The notes under the pieces: generated by a model
Told to the model about the DNA's origin: nothing
Seen by the model: only the letters and a program-made list of their open reading frames with translations
The model's database searches: none
Made by a program: the position numbers and the translations under genes
DNA from: Microbispora hainanensis
Lineage (GTDB): Bacteria; Actinomycetota; Actinomycetes; Streptosporangiales; Streptosporangiaceae
DNA length: 64,000 nucleotides
NCBI RefSeq assembly: GCF_036186745.1
Contig: NZ_CP108086.1
Location: 1,736,001-1,800,000, forward strand
Direction of reading: 5' to 3'
In this document: positions 28,231-36,391 of the stretch, one piece after another
Numbering within the stretch: position 1 is the stretch's first letter
Layout: each line of letters starts with the position of its first letter

Positions 28231-28986
28231 GTGACGGAGTCCCCGTCGGTGCATCACGAGTCCCCGATCTATCGCCGCATCGCCGACCGGCTGCGCGATC
28301 AGATCCTGTCCGGAGCGCTCGGTGACGGCGACCGGCTACCGGGCGAGAACGCACTCATGAAGGAGCACGGCATCGCCCGGGCCACGGCACGGCAGGCGCT
28401 CGCCGTGCTCATCAACGAAGGGCTCGCCGTGCCGAAGCGGGGATCGGGCGTCTACGTGCGGCTGTTCCGCCCTATCCGCCGCCACGGGTCGCGCCGGCTC
28501 TCCCGGGAGCAGTGGGCCCAGGGCCTGGCCATCTGGGACTCCGACACCCGTGGCCGGTCGTACGTCGTGGACGAGGTGACGATCCTGCGCGAACCGGCGA
28601 ACGAGCAGGTCGCCCGCGTGCTCGGCACCGGCGAGGTATGGGTGCGCCGCCGCCGCTACTCGGTGGACGGCCGTCCGGTGCAGCTCGCGGCCTCCCACTT
28701 TCCCGCCGATCTCGTGGAGGGCACGGCCGTCGTCCTGCCCGACACGGGCCCGGGCGGGGTGTACGCCCGGCTTGGCGAGCTCGGCCGGCCTCCCGTCCAC
28801 TTCAGCGAGGAGGTGCGGGCCCGGATGCCGCTGCCCGGGGAGGCCGAGTCGCTGAACCTCCCGGCCGGCACGCCGGTGATCGCCGTCACCCGGGTCGCCT
28901 TCGCGGAGGGAGGCGTGCCCGTCGAGGTCAACGAGATGATCCTGGACGCGGCGTCGTATGTACTCCAGTACGACTTCGACGCCTAG
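28231..28986 (+). CDS. GntR/HutC family regulator with UTRA domain
   Basis: A 251-aa regulator. The N-terminal winged helix reads YRRIADRLRDQILSGALGDG, then RLPGENALMKEHGIARATAR. The C-terminal UTRA domain (about residues 85-250) ends VNEMILDAASYVLQYDF. HutC-type members sense histidine-, sugar- or amino-acid-derived ligands. It is divergent from kynureninase across 262 bp and followed by a small gene on the same strand. The start is GTG with GGGTGA upstream. Confidence 0.87.
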   Translation: MTESPSVHHESPIYRRIADRLRDQILSGALGDGDRLPGENALMKEHGIARATARQALAVLINEGLAVPKRGSGVYVRLFRPIRRHGSRRLSREQWAQGLAIWDSDTRGRSYVVDEVTILREPANEQVARVLGTGEVWVRRRRYSVDGRPVQLAASHFPADLVEGTAVVLPDTGPGGVYARLGELGRPPVHFSEEVRARMPLPGEAESLNLPAGTPVIAVTRVAFAEGGVPVEVNEMILDAASYVLQYDFDA

Positions 28987-29007
28987 GTCAAGAGGCAACG
29001 TTGACCT
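28985..29007. promoter_or_regulatory. Inverted repeat AGGTCAA-N9-TTGACCT
   Basis: A perfect 7-bp inverted repeat overlaps the GntR stop codon and precedes the small gene at 29111. It may be an operator or a weak hairpin; the right arm TTGACC could also act as a -35 box. No promoter -10 element fits it clearly. Confidence 0.35.
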
Positions 29008-29110
29008 GTCTGTACCGATCATTGATTTCTCTAGAGATGTCCCGCACCTTGAGGTGGAGAGGTCAAGAGCACTAAGAGCACCCGGGCATGAGGCGAGGGA
29101 AGGTGTACGG

Positions 29111-29323
29111 ATGTCCTTGGACCGACACCTCGCCGAGATAGCCCGGGAGTTTCCGGAGTGGACGATCTGGCGGAGCGACGCGGGCCGGTGGTGGGCGACC
29201 CGGCACCACCCGCTCACCTCCGCGCAGCGGACGGCGGGATGCGCGATGACCATCGACGCCGACGAGCCCGACGGGCTGCGTGAGCTGCTGCGCGAACAGG
29301 AGGCGCGCGCCGCCGATCCATGA
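29111..29323 (+). CDS. Conserved-looking small protein of unknown function, 70 aa
   Basis: Starts at ATG 29111 with GGGAAGG 7 nt upstream. The protein begins MSLDRHLAEIAREFPEW and contains WWATRHHPLT. It is acidic at the C-terminus (LRELLREQEARAADP), has no membrane segment and no recognised domain. A strong hairpin begins two bases after its stop, which supports real expression. It is the only gene between the GntR regulator and that terminator. Confidence 0.6.
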   Translation: MSLDRHLAEIAREFPEWTIWRSDAGRWWATRHHPLTSAQRTAGCAMTIDADEPDGLRELLREQEARAADP

Positions 29324-29325
29324 GC

Positions 29326-29364
29326 GCGGAAGCCCCCGACCCGATCGGGGGCGGGGGCTTCCGC
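29326..29364 (+). terminator. Hairpin after the small gene
   Basis: GCGGAAGCCCCC pairs perfectly with GGGGGCTTCCGC over 12 bp. It starts immediately after the TGA of the 70-aa gene. It has no U-tract. Confidence 0.7.
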
Positions 29365-29424
29365 TACCAGTCCGCTATCAGTCCTCACCCGCGTCACCGC
29401 AGCCGGGCCGGGCTCACGTCGCGC

Positions 29425-30606
29425 TTACTGACCGGCGACCGACTCGCCGTTCGGCGTGGCGCGGCGCACCCGGCCGAGGTTGACGTCGGTGTCCTCGGGC
29501 GACGACGGCATGCCGTGCCCGTTCTCGTGGTGCCCGTCGTGACCGTTGGCGTGGCGTCCGTCGTCCACGATCAGGACCGCGTCGTCCTCGTCGCCGTCCA
29601 TCTGCCCCTCACCGGCGGCGGCGTCATGTGCCTCGGGCCCGGACGGCACGGCCTCCAGGGCCTGCTGCGGGTCATCGACCGGCGCGTGCGGCTGCTGCCC
29701 GTGCGCCTGGTCGTGCGGCTGCTGCTCGTGCGGCTGATCGGGCCGGTGCTGGTCGTGTCGCTGGTCGGGCGCGCCCGCGGGGATGGCGTGCACCTGCGGC
29801 GGGGGCGGCAGCACGGCGGCCTCGTCGATCAGCGGTCCCGCCGCGCTCTCGCGGTGCATCAGGTCGCCGAGCACCGAGCCGATCTCGTTGAGCCGGCGCA
29901 CGACCTCCGCGTGGGTGTCGGTGAGGTAGGCCACCCGGCGGCCGGTGTGCTCGTCCAGCGCGTTCACCCGCTGCTGCGCCGCCGCCAGCATGGCCTCGGC
30001 CTGCCCGCGCGCCTCGGCGAGCAGCCGCTCCGCCTCCATCCGGGCGGCGGTGAGCTGGCGCTCCCCCTCCGCGCGGGCGGTGCGCAGCGTCTCCTCCGCC
30101 TCCGCGCGGGCCGAGCCCAGCGTCTGCTCCGCCTCCGCGCCCGCCTGCGCCAGCAGCCGCTCCGACGTGGCGCTGGCGTCGGCGACACGGCGCTCGGCCT
30201 CCTCCTGCGCGGCGGCCCTGATCGCGTCGGCCTGCTCACGGGCCGACGTCACCAGCCGCTCGGCCTCGGCCATCGAGCTCTCGCGTACTCGCCTGGCCTC
30301 CGCCTCGGACGCCTCCTTGTTGGCCGCCGCCTCCTCCTGCGCCAGCTTGAGTATCTGGCTCAGCCGCTCCCCCAGCTCGTCGGGGTTCTGCGGCGACTCC
30401 GCCATCCTCCGCCGCGCGTCGGCCAGCTCCAGGCGGGTCTGCTCCGCCTGGTCGATCGTGCGGGCGAGCCGTTCCTCCAGGTCCCGGATCTGGTTGCGGG
30501 TCCGGACCATGTAGTCGTGGACCTGCCTGCGGCTGTAGCCGCGCATCACGACTTCGAAGGAGTCGTCACTCATCAGGTCGGGGAAGTTGTCGGTCTGATT
30601 CGTCAT
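29425..30606 (-). CDS. DivIVA-like coiled-coil protein
   Basis: A 393-aa cytoskeletal-type protein. The N-terminal DivIVA-like segment reads FEVVMRGYSRRQVHDYMV. A long coiled coil (about residues 50-265) follows, made of alanine/glutamate-rich heptads such as EEAERRVADASATSERLLAQ. The tail is rich in H, Q, P and D and repeats Q-P-H units before an acidic stretch (MDGDEDDAVLIVDD). It resembles the actinomycete Scy/FilP/DivIVA group, which positions polar growth machinery, and proteins once called 'cellulose-binding'. The start ATG has AGGG 6 nt upstream. It is divergent from the carbonic anhydrase gene. Confidence 0.8.
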   Translation of the reverse strand: MTNQTDNFPDLMSDDSFEVVMRGYSRRQVHDYMVRTRNQIRDLEERLARTIDQAEQTRLELADARRRMAESPQNPDELGERLSQILKLAQEEAAANKEASEAEARRVRESSMAEAERLVTSAREQADAIRAAAQEEAERRVADASATSERLLAQAGAEAEQTLGSARAEAEETLRTARAEGERQLTAARMEAERLLAEARGQAEAMLAAAQQRVNALDEHTGRRVAYLTDTHAEVVRRLNEIGSVLGDLMHRESAAGPLIDEAAVLPPPPQVHAIPAGAPDQRHDQHRPDQPHEQQPHDQAHGQQPHAPVDDPQQALEAVPSGPEAHDAAAGEGQMDGDEDDAVLIVDDGRHANGHDGHHENGHGMPSSPEDTDVNLGRVRRATPNGESVAGQ

Positions 30607-30760
30607 GAGAAACCCTGGGGTTGGAGATAACGACGGTAAACGCAGCCAGGACACGACTTTCCTGCTATCCGTCGCACATCGCAACCTGAACGCCCCGAGC
30701 GGTCAGCGAAACCGGGACACACGCCGGGCCCGGCCCGAGGGCCCGTGGAATCATAAGCCC

Positions 30761-31291
30761 ATGCCGTACATCGCCGACCTGGACGACGACGCCACACCGA
30801 TCATCCACCCCGAGGCGTGGGTGGCCCCGGGGGCGGTGATCGTCGGGAGGGTGCGGCTCGGACGCGGCGCGAACGTCTGGTACGGCTCGGTGCTGCGCGG
30901 CGACGACGAACGCATCGAGGTCGGCGACGAGGTCAACATCCAGGACCTGTGCTGCCTGCACGCCGATCCCGGGGAGCCCGCGATCCTGGAAGACCGGGTG
31001 AGCCTCGGTCACCGGGCGATGGTGCACGGCGCGCACGTCGAGACCGGCGCGCTGGTGGGCATCGGTGCGGTCGTGCTCGGCGGGGCGGTCGTCGGGGCCG
31101 GGTCCCTGATCGCGGCGGGGGCCGTCGTGCCGCCCGGCCGCCGCATCCCGGCGGGCGTGCTGGTCGCGGGCGTCCCGGGAAAGGTCGTCCGCGAGCTCAC
31201 CGACGACGACCGCGCCTCCTTCGCTCGGACGCCGGATAACTACCTCGCCAAGGCCCGCCGTCACGCCGCGGCCTCGGTTCGGTCCCGATGA
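30761..31291 (+). CDS. Gamma carbonic anhydrase family protein
   Basis: A 176-aa left-handed beta-helix (hexapeptide) protein. Repeats run from ANVWYGSVLRGDDERIEVGD to GSLIAAGAVVPPGRRIPAGV. The metal-ligand histidines appear in LHADPG, LGHRAMVHGAHVE. Family members hydrate CO2 or bind acyl-CoA; catalytic activity here is not proven. Its end overlaps the 3' end of the convergent endonuclease-type gene by 95 bp. Confidence 0.85.
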   Translation: MPYIADLDDDATPIIHPEAWVAPGAVIVGRVRLGRGANVWYGSVLRGDDERIEVGDEVNIQDLCCLHADPGEPAILEDRVSLGHRAMVHGAHVETGALVGIGAVVLGGAVVGAGSLIAAGAVVPPGRRIPAGVLVAGVPGKVVRELTDDDRASFARTPDNYLAKARRHAAASVRSR

Positions 31292-32177
31292 GCGTGCCGG
31301 TCAGCGCCAGGTGGTCCGACAGCTCCGGGTCGGTCCTGACGACCTCGGCGCCGCCCGGACGGTAGTCGGCCTCGCTCGCGAAGATGTAGTCGATCTTCCG
31401 GCCGCCGCGTGTGGTGTGCTCGCCGCCCCGGCGCGCGACCCCGCACGGCTCGGCGTCGACCTCGGTGTAGCCGCCCTGGCCGAGGCCCATGCCGTACACG
31501 TCGGTGAGCTGGTTGTGGCCGGGCTCGCGGTTGAAGTCCCCGGTGAGGATCACCGGGGCGTCCCCGGCGTACGCCGACACCAGATCGACGATCTGACGCG
31601 GGGTCTCGGTGTCGGAGACGTGGGTCACGCAGCAGACCGACCGGCGCGGGCCGACCCGGCCGGTGGCGCACAGCAGGCCGCGCGGGTGGATCGTCTCACC
31701 CGGTGTGGACGGGGCGTGGTCGGCGCGCAGCAGCCGCCGCAGCGGCGGCGGGCCCTCGATGCCGTTCTTCAGCGCCAGCGCGATGCCGAAGGTCTTGCCG
31801 TCCGGCGGGACCGTGTCCGGGGTGAGGTCGCTCCACAGTGTGCGGCACCGGTCTTCGCGGCCCGGCCCGCCGCCCTTCGCGTAGCCGTACCAGACCAGCC
31901 GATAGCCGGGCAGCGCACGCTTGAGCAGGCCCACCTGGGCGTAGCACATCTCGGTGAACGAGGCGACGTCCACGTTCCTCGACCGGATCAGCGCGGAGAC
32001 CTGACCTGCCCAGGTCTTTCGGCGCTCGGGGGTGAGGTCGCGTACGCAGGTGCCGGCGCTGTTGCCCGCCGCGCAGACGTTGTACGTGAGGACGTTCACC
32101 CGATAGGTGTCCGCCGCCGATGGAAGACCGGCCACCACAAGCGCAACAACCGCCACTCCTGCGATAAATACCCCCAT
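31197..32177 (-). CDS. Secreted endonuclease/exonuclease/phosphatase family protein
   Basis: A 326-aa protein with an N-terminal hydrophobic signal (MGVFIAGVAVVALVVAGLPS). The EEP fold shows VNVLTYNVCAAGN, SFTEMCYAQ, ILTGDFNREPGHNQL and the terminal SDHLALTGTL. Substrates in this family range from DNA to phosphoinositides and sphingomyelin; export suggests an extracellular nuclease or phosphatase. The last 35 residues are a basic extension encoded opposite the carbonic anhydrase gene and may be spurious conservation-wise. No ribosome site is visible at the ATG. Confidence 0.8.
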   Translation of the reverse strand: MGVFIAGVAVVALVVAGLPSAADTYRVNVLTYNVCAAGNSAGTCVRDLTPERRKTWAGQVSALIRSRNVDVASFTEMCYAQVGLLKRALPGYRLVWYGYAKGGGPGREDRCRTLWSDLTPDTVPPDGKTFGIALALKNGIEGPPPLRRLLRADHAPSTPGETIHPRGLLCATGRVGPRRSVCCVTHVSDTETPRQIVDLVSAYAGDAPVILTGDFNREPGHNQLTDVYGMGLGQGGYTEVDAEPCGVARRGGEHTTRGGRKIDYIFASEADYRPGGAEVVRTDPELSDHLALTGTLIGTEPRPRRDGGPWRGSYPASERRRRGRRR

Positions 32178-32203
32178 ACACGGAGAAGCTAGTCAGAGGT
32201 GGA

Positions 32204-33454
32204 TCAACCCACCCAGGCACCTGTGGTGAAATTTCCGACATTGATTGCCCAGACGGGCGCGGCCACCGCGAGATAGGCCATCATGACCCAGGGCCTTCGG
32301 CTTCCGACGACGCCCACGGAGATGTAGAGCGGCCACCACAGCAGCGACGCCCGGCCCACCGACATGTAGAACGACGACATCGCCAGCAGCGCCACCGCCT
32401 GCGGCGCCAGATAGGCGAGATCGGGCCAGTTGCGCCGCACCAGCCGCGCGATGATCAGCAGAACCAGCACGAGCGCCGACAGGATCTCCTCGCGATACGA
32501 CGTCGCCAGGACGGGCTCGTTGAGCGACCTGTGCCAGGTGTCGATGAAGACGTTCCACGGCAGCTCGGGATAGCGGCCCCAATACTGCGCCTCGGCCGAC
32601 TTCCAGGCCATCAGGTCGCCCGTACGGTTCCAGAGGTAGATCATGTAGGCCAGCACCGGCACACCGGGCAGCAGCAGCCACGGCGCGTTCCGCCATCCGC
32701 GCGGGGCGCGCAGGCCGTCACGTGAGACGAGGAACATCACGAGCAGGCCGAAGGCGAGGAAGAGCCCGGAGATGCGCATCGACGCCGCGAAGGCGGCGCA
32801 CACGGCGGCGGCCTCCCAGCGGCCCCGCCGGGCCAGCAGCCACGCGGGGATGGCCAGCGCGAGGAACGGCGCCTCCGTGTAGCCGGCCATCAGGAACACC
32901 GCGAACGGGCTGAGGAAGAACGCCAGCACGGTCCAGTGGCCGCTGCCCTCCCGGTAGGACTCGCTCAGCCGCGACAGCGCCACCGCCACGACGGCGGTCG
33001 CGACGAACGAGATCAGGACGAGGGCGAGCCTCATGTCCGGGATGACCAGGTGCAGCACGCGCAGCAGCAGCGGCAGGCCGGGGAAGAACGCGACGAGCCG
33101 CGGCGCGTCGGGGTCGTCCGGCCGGCCGTCGTAGCCGTATTGCGCGATGTCCATGAAGTTGTAGGAGTCGTACCGGTTGAACCGGTCGAGGATCGGGTCC
33201 TCCGTGCGGCCCGGCGCCGCGAGGATCAGGTAGATGTACGACGCGACCTGCCAGAAGAACCAGATGAGCAGGGCCGTGCGGTCGGACGACCGCATGAGCC
33301 ACCACACCGCCCAGCGTTCCCTGCGCGCGTGCGGCCCCGTCTGCTCGCCGGTCGCCGCGCCGCCATAGGTGTCCACGGGCGCCATCTTCTCCGATGCCTC
33401 GTCCGCGTCCCGCTCTCGGGCTGCCCCGGCCTCCTGGATCTCCGTCACGAGCAC
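32204..33454 (-). CDS. Membrane mannosyltransferase, PIG-V-like (GT-C fold)
   Basis: A 416-aa polytopic membrane protein with about ten hydrophobic segments after a 60-residue hydrophilic N-terminus. The loop FNRYDSYNFMDIAQYGYD after the first helix matches the catalytic loop of PIG-V-type mannosyltransferases, which use polyprenyl-phosphate mannose. The region PGLPLLLRVLHLVIPD and FFLSPFAVFLMAGYTEAPFL also fit. It may glycosylate a lipid or secreted protein. Start GTG 33454 or GTG 33448. A 26-bp gap separates it from the secreted EEP gene, which may be cotranscribed. Confidence 0.78.
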   Translation of the reverse strand: MLVTEIQEAGAARERDADEASEKMAPVDTYGGAATGEQTGPHARRERWAVWWLMRSSDRTALLIWFFWQVASYIYLILAAPGRTEDPILDRFNRYDSYNFMDIAQYGYDGRPDDPDAPRLVAFFPGLPLLLRVLHLVIPDMRLALVLISFVATAVVAVALSRLSESYREGSGHWTVLAFFLSPFAVFLMAGYTEAPFLALAIPAWLLARRGRWEAAAVCAAFAASMRISGLFLAFGLLVMFLVSRDGLRAPRGWRNAPWLLLPGVPVLAYMIYLWNRTGDLMAWKSAEAQYWGRYPELPWNVFIDTWHRSLNEPVLATSYREEILSALVLVLLIIARLVRRNWPDLAYLAPQAVALLAMSSFYMSVGRASLLWWPLYISVGVVGSRRPWVMMAYLAVAAPVWAINVGNFTTGAWVG

Positions 33455-33786
33455 CTATGGAACCCGTCACGGCTGCCCATGCCAAGTGGCGGGCGCTCCC
33501 GGAGATACCCTCCAACCCGGGGAAATACGCATATGTCCTGCTCACCGCCTCCCGGCGCGTGAAACTTTCACCGACGGCCTCCGCCCGCCGCTCCTCCACC
33601 CCACCGCGCTCCCGCCGCCTCCCGGACCGGGGGGCTACCATCGGATCCAGCGAGGGGACCGCCGGGTTCGTCCCGGCATCGTGTGCCCCGGAGGGCATCG
33701 GTCAGGGGCCTGGCCGCCGCCTGCTCCGGCCGCCTCATCCGGGATAAGCGAAAGCCGTCCTCTCCGAGGACGGAGGACACTGCCGC
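33455..33786. other. Divergent intergenic region with a 13-bp palindrome
   Basis: A 332-bp gap between the mannosyltransferase and the 482-aa unknown gene. GTGAAACTTTCAC (33559-33571) is a perfect odd palindrome and may be an operator; similar GAAACTTTC sites occur in actinomycete promoters. The rest is GC-rich without a convincing reading frame. Confidence 0.45.
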
Positions 33787-35235
33787 GTGCACTGGGACGG
33801 GTTCACCACGATGGAGCGCGACGTGCGCGCCGTCGTCGGCGACCCCCGGTGGACGCTGCTCCCCCCGGTCACCCGCGCGCACACGCTGGCCCAGCGGGCC
33901 CTGGTCACCCCCGACGGCGCCCGGTGGCTGTTCGGCGCGCACGCCCGCTGGTATCGCCTCGACCGCGTGGACGGCCGCTGGCACCTGTCCGCTCCCCCGG
34001 CCCATCCCGCCGTACGCGCCGCCGCGCGGCCGAGCCCGCCCGGCGTGGCCATCCCGCCCGTGCTGATCCCCACGGGCCCCGACTTCGCGTACGACCGCGG
34101 GTCCACCCAGGGGTTCGTCGGCCCGGACGTCCCGCACGAGATCACCGAACGGCTCCGCGCACTGCTGCTCGCCCACCGCGGGCTGCGCCGGGAGGACTTC
34201 CCTCTCGACGGCAGCGTCTACCAGCAGGTCTTCGCCCGCGACGTGGCCTCGACCGTGGCCGCCGTGTGGGGCACGATCATGTGGTGCGCCTACGCGCCCG
34301 CCTTCGACGGCAACGAGGTCATGCTGTCGATGTTCGGCGAGTTCCTGGCCCGGCCGCTGCCCGGGGACGACTGGGTGCGCTGGCTGCCCATGGGCTCGCT
34401 CGACGCGCTCGTGGGCCTCTACGCCGAGCGGATGCGCTCCGGCGCCGGGGAGGCGGGCCTGCGGCTGGCCGGGCTGATGGCCGAGACCGCCACCGTGCTG
34501 CGCGCCGACCCCCGGTTCCGCCCGCGCGCCGACGCGCTGATCGCGATGGCCGAGCCGCTGCTCGGCAGCCCCTGGCTGGACCAGCACGCCATGCCCAGTG
34601 GCGCCGTACGGCAGGCCTGGCTGGCGCGCTGCCCGCCGCACCTCGTGCCGGCCACGCTCCCCGAATGGGCGCCGGGCGAGCACTTCCGGCACACGCTGTA
34701 CGACCTGGTGGAGGCCCTGGGCTACACGGCCGCGCGCGGGATGGATCCGCGGGCCGTGGCGGCCTCGCTGCTCGCCGCCGACGTGGCCGGCGTGTGCGGC
34801 GTGTCCGAGCCCGCCTGGGCGGCGCCGGGCAGCTCGTACACCGCACAGGTGGTCACCGCGCTCTATCCGTGGATGGACGACGAGCTCCGGCAGGCCCTCT
34901 ATCTCGCGCTCGCCGAGCCTGCCCATCCGCTGCGGGGCTGCTGGCCGGCCGGTGGTGAGCTGCCGCCGGGGCTGATCCCACCCGATCGGGAGACGGCCGC
35001 CGCCCTGCTCGGCTCCGCGTACGCGACCGGCCTGGCCTGGTGTGCCCTGACCGGCACGCCCGCGCCGTCCGAGGGCTTCGCGGTGTGCTCCGCGGTCGTG
35101 AAGTGCTTGATCCACCAGCGGGACGACCCGCGTCCGCAGGAGGCGGCGGATCGGCGCAGGCCCGACCTGGACGAGTCGGGCAGTTGGCTGTTCGAAACCT
35201 CCAATTCGGATATTTCGTCCTTACCTCCGCTTTAG
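33787..35235 (+). CDS. Conserved-type hypothetical protein, 482 aa
   Basis: Not recognised. The GTG start is preceded by GGAGGAC at 8 nt. Residues 1-95 form a basic/aromatic region (WLFGAHARWYRLDRVDGRW). Then follows an alpha-helical body with DFPLDGSVYQQVFARDVAST, EVMLSMFGEFLARPLPGDDW and EHFRHTLYDLVEALGYTAAR, and a hydrophilic tail ending SSLPPL. There are no membrane segments or signal peptide. Codon use is like that of its neighbours, which supports a real gene. It stands alone with a following 53-aa gene. Confidence 0.75.
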   Translation: MHWDGFTTMERDVRAVVGDPRWTLLPPVTRAHTLAQRALVTPDGARWLFGAHARWYRLDRVDGRWHLSAPPAHPAVRAAARPSPPGVAIPPVLIPTGPDFAYDRGSTQGFVGPDVPHEITERLRALLLAHRGLRREDFPLDGSVYQQVFARDVASTVAAVWGTIMWCAYAPAFDGNEVMLSMFGEFLARPLPGDDWVRWLPMGSLDALVGLYAERMRSGAGEAGLRLAGLMAETATVLRADPRFRPRADALIAMAEPLLGSPWLDQHAMPSGAVRQAWLARCPPHLVPATLPEWAPGEHFRHTLYDLVEALGYTAARGMDPRAVAASLLAADVAGVCGVSEPAWAAPGSSYTAQVVTALYPWMDDELRQALYLALAEPAHPLRGCWPAGGELPPGLIPPDRETAAALLGSAYATGLAWCALTGTPAPSEGFAVCSAVVKCLIHQRDDPRPQEAADRRRPDLDESGSWLFETSNSDISSLPPL

Positions 35236-35409
35236 CAATCCCTTCCCCCCATCACCGTCTTTTTCATCGAATTGTGATCTCAGTATCGGGGAAATGGTCC
35301 CGGAGGGACGAGGGGTGCGGGTCGGAATGGTCACGATGGGCCATGTCGCGGCAGGGTACCCGGACGTAACCTCGTGATGGGTGTGGGCTGCGGAAGGAAG
35401 GACGACGCG

Positions 35410-35571
35410 GTGGGGCACGATGACCTGGACTCTCGGGTCCACGACCGTGTCGCGTTGGACGAAATCGCGCTCTACGCCGAGGTGCTGGAGGCCGTGAACA
35501 TCACGGAGAACCGACTGACCTTGGAAGAGCTCGACAACGCGCTCGGATTGCGGACTTCGGCGAGCCGCTGA
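35410..35571 (+). CDS. Small acidic protein, 53 aa
   Basis: GTG 35410 follows GGAAGGAAGG at 8 nt. The protein, beginning VGHDDLDSRVHDRVALDEIA, is strongly helical and acidic, with LYAEVLEAVN and LTLEELDNALGL. Short proteins of this type recur in actinomycete genomes, but the function is unknown. An in-frame ATG at 35374 is possible but lacks as good a ribosome site. Confidence 0.65.
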   Translation: MGHDDLDSRVHDRVALDEIALYAEVLEAVNITENRLTLEELDNALGLRTSASR

Positions 35572-36034
35572 AGGCACTGAGGGCACGGACCGTCCCGGGC
35601 ATCTGGTGGGCCCGGGACGGTTTGCTCGACCGAAATGACCCGTCCAAGACGGCGGTCAGGGCGCCCAGTGCCGCCATGAGCAGGAGCCCGCTGCAGATGG
35701 TCACCGGGATCGGCGTGCCGGGGCGTAGGGGTCCTGGTGACCGGCGTCCTCGTCGTCCGCCCGCTCGTACTGGCGGTCGAAGCCGTCACGAACGGGCAAG
35801 TGCCAATGGGTCGTCACACCGGCCGTCATACACCCGCCGTCACGCACCGGCGATCAGGCACACGCGGTCAGGCACACGGGGTCAGGCACACGGGGTCACG
35901 ATCAAGCAGGGGCGAACCGACCGCGACGCGCCGGAGCGACACCCTGACGACCCGAAGCCATGACGTGACCCGGAATCATGACGTGACCCGGAATCATGAC
36001 GTGACGACCGGGAGCCATGACCTGCGGGCCGGAA
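35572..36034. other. Non-coding-looking region with short tandem repeats
   Basis: A 463-bp gap between the 53-aa gene and csoR. The left half shows only weak frames. The right half holds three perfect to near-perfect 14-bp units (35854-35895) and a degenerate 18-bp array (35959-36045). Reading frames through the repeats encode low-complexity peptides and lack ribosome sites. Confidence 0.55.
35854..35895. repeat. 14-bp tandem repeat, three copies
   Basis: Units at 35854-35867, 35868-35881 and 35882-35895 read TCAGGCACACGCGG once and TCAGGCACACGGGG twice. Degenerate copies extend a little upstream. Confidence 0.85.
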
Positions 36035-36045
36035 TCATGACCTGA
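35959..36045. repeat. 18-bp tandem repeat running into the csoR 3' end
   Basis: CATGACGTGACCCGGAAT occurs exactly at 35959-35976 and 35977-35994. Three diverged units of 18-21 bp continue to about 36045. The last unit overlaps the csoR stop codon, so the array seems to have grown from the end of that gene. Confidence 0.8.
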
Positions 36046-36316
36046 CGAGCCGGGCGATGGCCGCCGAGGCCTCCTTCACCTTCTCGCTCGCCTCCGGGCC
36101 TCCGGTCTTGACGGCGTCGGCGACGCAATGGGCGATGTGGTCCTCCAGCAGCCCGAGCGCCACCGCCTGCAGAGCGCGGGTGGCCGCCGAGACCTGCGTG
36201 AGGATGTCGATGCAGTAGACGTCCTCGTCCACCATCCGCTGGAGCCCTCGGATCTGTCCCTCGATCCGGCGCAGGCGGGTGAGATAGGCCTGCTTGTCCC
36301 CGCTGTACCCGTGCAT
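36035..36316 (-). CDS. csoR: CsoR-type metal-sensing repressor
   Basis: A 93-aa helical repressor of the CsoR/RcnR family. The sequence YLTRLRRIEGQIRGLQRMVD is the family DNA-binding region. The copper ligands appear as Cys in VYCIDIL, His in LLEDHIAHC and the following Cys, the C-H-C set of copper sensors. No copper exporter gene is adjacent, which is unusual. An inverted repeat lies directly upstream of its start, suggesting autoregulation. Confidence 0.88.
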   Translation of the reverse strand: MHGYSGDKQAYLTRLRRIEGQIRGLQRMVDEDVYCIDILTQVSAATRALQAVALGLLEDHIAHCVADAVKTGGPEASEKVKEASAAIARLVRS

Positions 36317-36324
36317 CCTTCAAC

Positions 36325-36343
36325 GATACCCATAACCGGTATC
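36325..36343. promoter_or_regulatory. Probable CsoR operator
   Basis: GATACC-N7-GGTATC, a perfect 6-bp inverted repeat, starts 9 bp upstream of the csoR ATG. Its TACC/GGTA arms fit known CsoR boxes. It could also affect the divergent phosphatase gene. Confidence 0.6.
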
Positions 36344-36391
36344 GCGCGTCTCCATCCCGAGGGTAGGGCGGGCGGGCGCGGGAATGCATCC

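Noticed and set aside
35737-36045. Plus-strand coding gene through the tandem repeats
   Set aside because: The product is a histidine/threonine/arginine low-complexity peptide created by the repeats, with no ribosome site.
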